Below, in pieces: positions 61,501 through 64,000 of a DNA stretch of 64,000 nt. Source of the DNA: Hydractinia symbiolongicarpus (lineage: Eukaryota > Cnidaria > Hydrozoa > Anthoathecata > Hydractiniidae); the NCBI RefSeq assembly GCF_029227915.1, contig NC_079888.1, positions 13,129,001 to 13,193,000 of the forward strand, in the 5' to 3' direction. Below the pieces are notes generated by a model. It had not been told where the DNA came from and ran no database searches. It saw nothing but the letters and a program-made list of their open reading frames with translations. Every line of letters begins with the position of its first letter. Positions within the stretch are counted from its first letter, which is position 1. The translations under genes and the position numbers were made by a program.

Positions 61501-62445
61501 TTGAATTTTGTAGCTATACCTTCCAAGTCCACGAGCCTCGTAGCCCTTACCTCTTCCTTCTTTAATTTAGGTTGCTCGTAGTACTCACGAGCTAATTTGA
61601 GGGCCGTCTTTGTAAGGAACTCTGTCCCACTTTTTACATCCACTCTCTCCCTTACAGCTAAACACCTCCAGAAGCATAGATTGTCCGTTCTAACATCTTC
61701 ACCGTCCATGGCATAGATACATCCTTTTCCGCTCAGCCAATCTGGTAATGGTCCACATCCAGGTAGGGGTTCTCTCGTAGAAATTATCATGATCTGAACG
61801 TGCTTGAATATTATTTTACCTTCATATGCTCCTGGTGTCTCGATAGTCCTTTCCTGGTGGCAAATAGGCTTTCGTGCAAAACTCCGCATCTTCCAAATCC
61901 AGGCGTTTCATCACTTTCATCTGGATTTCGGCCATGCTTGATATTGACCCGGAGCTCTTGGTTTTGTGATAATTCGCAACATCTCCACCGCCGCGGTAAA
62001 TATCGCAGCCGAAGCTGTATATTATCTTCACACGCGTGTCTACGTGCGGTGTGATTTTTCGCATAATGGTATCTGTCAATGGCTGGTTAAGGTTATTATT
62101 AAACCTCCATGTTTTGATGCGGTTTCCGTCTTCTATCATTTCCGTGTCATCATCAAAAATATTATGGATATCCTCAATTACATCAGTATTGGTGGCATGC
62201 TCAGATTCTTTCCCGAACATGTGTTTGAGGTCCTCAATTCCTTGGTATTCATCTTCGATGGTGACTCGTTGAACATCATCGTGGAGAGTTAGTGTTCCTG
62301 AAAATTGACCCCTGGCCTTGTTATAATAGTAACTAACGGTATCCCGCACGCTCTTTAGTTGTTTAACGAGAGCTTTGCGAGTTGCCGTTACTGGTGCTGA
62401 CACGGTATTATATGTTTTACTGATTGCATTTTTGAACCAACTCAT
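58542..62445 (-). pseudogene. DNA polymerase B, second type, heavily broken (B2)
   Basis: ATG at 62445 after TATAATAAAGGA: MSWFKNAISKTYNTVSAPVT, the leader shared with A, then in the same frame an N-terminal region (RIKTWRFNNNLNQPLTDTIM) to about 61822. Later pieces: DWLSGKGCIYAMDG; a Cys-rich VYEYHGCKWHGCPC module (about 61060); VFDFKALLAPL (about 60870, exonuclease); VIGFNSGKYDINMI; YDANMLYPSTLL (motif A, about 59780); GNSFYGK (motif B, about 59260); YMNTDSAYF (motif C, about 58980; the usual first Asp is Asn). At least eight frame changes or stops. It is a different lineage from the A polymerase (YADTEC type). Confidence 0.8.
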
Positions 62446-62475
62446 TCCTTTATTATATACAGATTTTCTTTTCAA

Positions 62476-62778
62476 CCAGAAAATTTTGTTTGGTCAAGGA
62501 TTGAATATTCTGGAAATTTCCCTTACTCATATTCTGTATGATTTAGGTATGACGTCATATGTTGTTTATATCATTATATTATTTTGTGTTGGTTATTGGC
62601 ATTGATATTCTATATTATTATGATTTCACGTATGCGTTGATGACGTCATATGCTTTCGTTTTTAATGGGTTTGTGGGATAAGGTGGTGGTGGAAATGGTG
62701 AAAGTGGGGTTTTGGGGAGTAAAGGTGTAGAAGAGCGAAAACCTGGTTATAATCACTCCCTACTACTACTGACCTAGT
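62476..62778. promoter_or_regulatory. Divergent intergenic region between PolB and R block (B2)
   Basis: No gene. It contains two perfect TGACGTCA sites (62550-62557 and 62641-62648), each followed by TATG, and AT-rich stretches. It probably carries promoters for PolB (minus) and the R block (plus); this is inferred from position. Confidence 0.45.
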
Positions 62779-62867
62779 TGGAATGTAAATAAAATTGTGC
62801 TCCGTTACTGGTGCTCTATAGAAGTATGCGACAAAGTGAGGTGCCCTATGAGATACACCCACCATAG

Positions 62868-63146
62868 GTGAGTACAAAACACACAGCGAAATCTGGCTTC
62901 TTTCATGTCAAAGAAAATCTAGCTGCTCATATGAGCGAAGGCGGTGAGTACGTGTACGAGGGCTATATTAGTGGAGATGCGTGCTGTTTGGCTTATGCGG
63001 AAGAGCGAAAGGTGTATGACAGTGCGTACGAAATGTTGCTGTGGTTGTTGAAAAGGCGCTATAAAGGAGGGCCTGCCACAGACTGGAGACGCCTCGTCAG
63101 ATTTGGGGGTAACCTGACGCAAAAGGAATTCCTGGGATTGTCTTGA
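62868..63146 (+). pseudogene. R4 protein (B2 copy)
   Basis: YVYEGYISGDACCLAYAEER and LLKRRYKGG match the minus-strand copy at 34557-34787. No ATG heads the frame at 62868; internal ATG at 62931 (MSEGGEYVYEG) is possible. The Cys-rich N-terminus seen in B1 (CSIEVCDKVRCP) is in another frame here. C-terminal ending differs from B1 by a frameshift. Confidence 0.45.
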
Positions 63147-63250
63147 ATCCAAGGTTATCTTACAACCTTGTTGTAGGATAAAAATACTACTATAATAAAT
63201 TGTGCGTCAACTGTCAATCAAAATTCGATATAAATGGAACTGCGTCATTC

Positions 63251-63385
63251 ATGACCTTTATGGCCGGTATTGGTATCTCCCTCCCACTTTTGGCATTAGC
63301 ATTATCGGAAGAATCGGAGAAGGAGAATGGGCGAAGGATTAAGAATTTAGAGGTTCGTCTCTATACCTTGGAATCGGACTCATAA
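63251..63385 (+). CDS. R3: small membrane protein (B2 copy)
   Basis: Nearly identical to 34353-34487: membrane segment MTFMAGIGISLPLLALALSE then a charged helix. Open upstream to a TTG at 63200, without an ATG. Confidence 0.5.
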   Translation: MTFMAGIGISLPLLALALSEESEKENGRRIKNLEVRLYTLESDS

Positions 63386-63391
63386 GATAAA

Positions 63392-63577
63392 ATGGAACAA
63401 TGTAAGGACTGTGAACGGGTACTCGATGCGTATGATAGGTGTACCTGTGGCCGAAGGTTCTTGGTAAATGGTAAATTATTGTGTTGGTACTGTTATCATG
63501 AATGTATCACGTATAACGGCGCTGGTTGCGTATGTACAATGACATGCAATTCTCTGAAGTCGTTTGAAATACAATAA
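63392..63577 (+). CDS. R2: Cys-rich 61-aa protein (B2 copy)
   Basis: Same frame as 34161-34346 with few changes (RRFLVNG for RRSLVNG, CITYNGAGC for CITCNGGGC). One cysteine of the B1 copy is Tyr here. The remaining CxxC pairs are kept, so zinc binding remains plausible. Confidence 0.6.
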   Translation: MEQCKDCERVLDAYDRCTCGRRFLVNGKLLCWYCYHECITYNGAGCVCTMTCNSLKSFEIQ

Positions 63578-63582
63578 ACAAG

Positions 63583-64000
63583 ATGCTACAATTTGAGAAT
63601 GAGCTTGTCAACCCTAAATTATTCTACTCATTTTCTACTACCTCTACAGACATCAACGATGTCAACGTGGACTATCTGACGGTGTCAGATCCCATTCCTG
63701 CTAACAGAGGTAAGGATAATAGGTACATTATAGGCTACCATACACGAGACCTCGTGGTTGCCTTGAGGGTAAAGACGCCCAAAATCTGGTCCCCACATGG
63801 GGTCATCCGGTACAACGCCAATGCAGTACCGGCGATGAGTCTTGATTTCAAAGAGTACCCTGATTGGATTGCGAAGTATCGTCAAATCTGGTCCAAGATC
63901 GAGGAGTGATTTCTGAGCAATTGACGACAGAGCCCGTGAAAAAGGACCGTTATGTGAACGCTAAATTCAAATATCACAAGGATGCAATCACAACTAAATT
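63583..64000 (+). pseudogene. R1 protein (B2 copy), cut by the window end
   Basis: ATG at 63583: MLQFENELVNPKLFYSFSTT, then DYLTVSDPIPANRGKDNRYI and WSKIEE, stop at 63907-63909. The following bases encode, in another frame, TEPVKKDRYVNAKFKYHKDA as in B1, so the same frame change is present. The gene continues beyond 64000. Confidence 0.55.

Larger units (their letters stand above)
54871..64000 (-). mobile_element. Polinton-like element B2, inverted and decayed, runs off the window
   Basis: Read on the minus strand from 62445: PolB (different type from A), HNH endonuclease, membrane protein, small basic protein, 80-residue protein, ATPase, KilA-like gene, convergent integrase fragment. No capsid genes are present in the window. 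Upstream of PolB lies a divergent R block (62780-64000+) nearly identical to that of B1. The element is truncated inside the integrase at the inverted-repeat junction. Confidence 0.75.

Noticed and set aside
33578-64000. R block as terminal inverted repeats of one element
   Set aside because: The two copies point outward from the enclosed DNA, and in B2 the R genes point away from PolB; terminal inverted repeats of one element would place them inward.

Overview
The window looks like nuclear DNA of an animal, most likely a cnidarian (inference). It is AT-rich, has GT-AG introns, and is packed with mobile elements of types common in cnidarians: Maverick/Polinton (adintovirus-like) DNA elements, a CR1/L2-type LINE, a pogo/Tigger transposon and a HECT-type repeat gene. 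Nothing looks prokaryotic; I saw no rRNA, tRNA or CRISPR array.

Layout. 1-540: fragment of a Polinton (element C). 605-1060: degenerate tandem repeats. 1145-2998: broken SAM/HECT-type gene. 2999-7242: AT-rich DNA with a transposase/integrase remnant, a MITE-like element and a copied 220-bp segment. 7243-15880: a multi-exon gene whose 24 coding exons join in one open frame of 1449 codons, placing a SET methyltransferase domain, two C2H2-like fingers and a Crypton-like tyrosine recombinase in one protein. 17308-23930: a degraded LINE on the minus strand with an N-terminal hydrophobic segment and a 2A-like motif, split by a TA-flanked Tigger element (20951-23777) carrying a transposase and a divergent HIRAN-like gene. 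24411-24838: 107-bp tandem repeats.

24.9-64 kb: a nest of related Polinton-like elements. B1 (about 24900-35071) is decayed. Element A (35118-52047, 16,930 bp) has about 212-bp terminal inverted repeats and a GCATG duplication. It sits inside one arm of a large inverted repeat built of about 183-bp units (35072-35117 plus 52053-54870); the other arm preserves the empty site. B2 (about 54871 to beyond the window end) is inverted and decayed.

Element A order: leader and protein-primed-type PolB, two membrane proteins, an 80-residue protein, packaging ATPase, two KilA/BRO-like proteins, then (minus) integrase, a small membrane protein and the major capsid protein, then minor capsid and membrane proteins, a SAP-like protein, a small OB-like protein and a 27-residue-repeat ankyrin-like protein. 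This is a self-integrating, virion-forming gene set. Several genes carry a stop or frameshift, so this copy is not intact. B1 and B2 share the capsid/ATPase/integrase set, but B2 has a different PolB type, HNH-like genes sit at different places, and an R block of small genes occurs as near-identical inverted copies (33.6-34.9 kb and 62.8-64 kb).

Many Polinton genes are punctuated by stem-loops whose arms read TTTTGT..C / G..ACAAAA, and most start codons follow a TAAA within a few bases. Both look like element-borne transcription signals. All calls come from reading the sequence; no database search was run.
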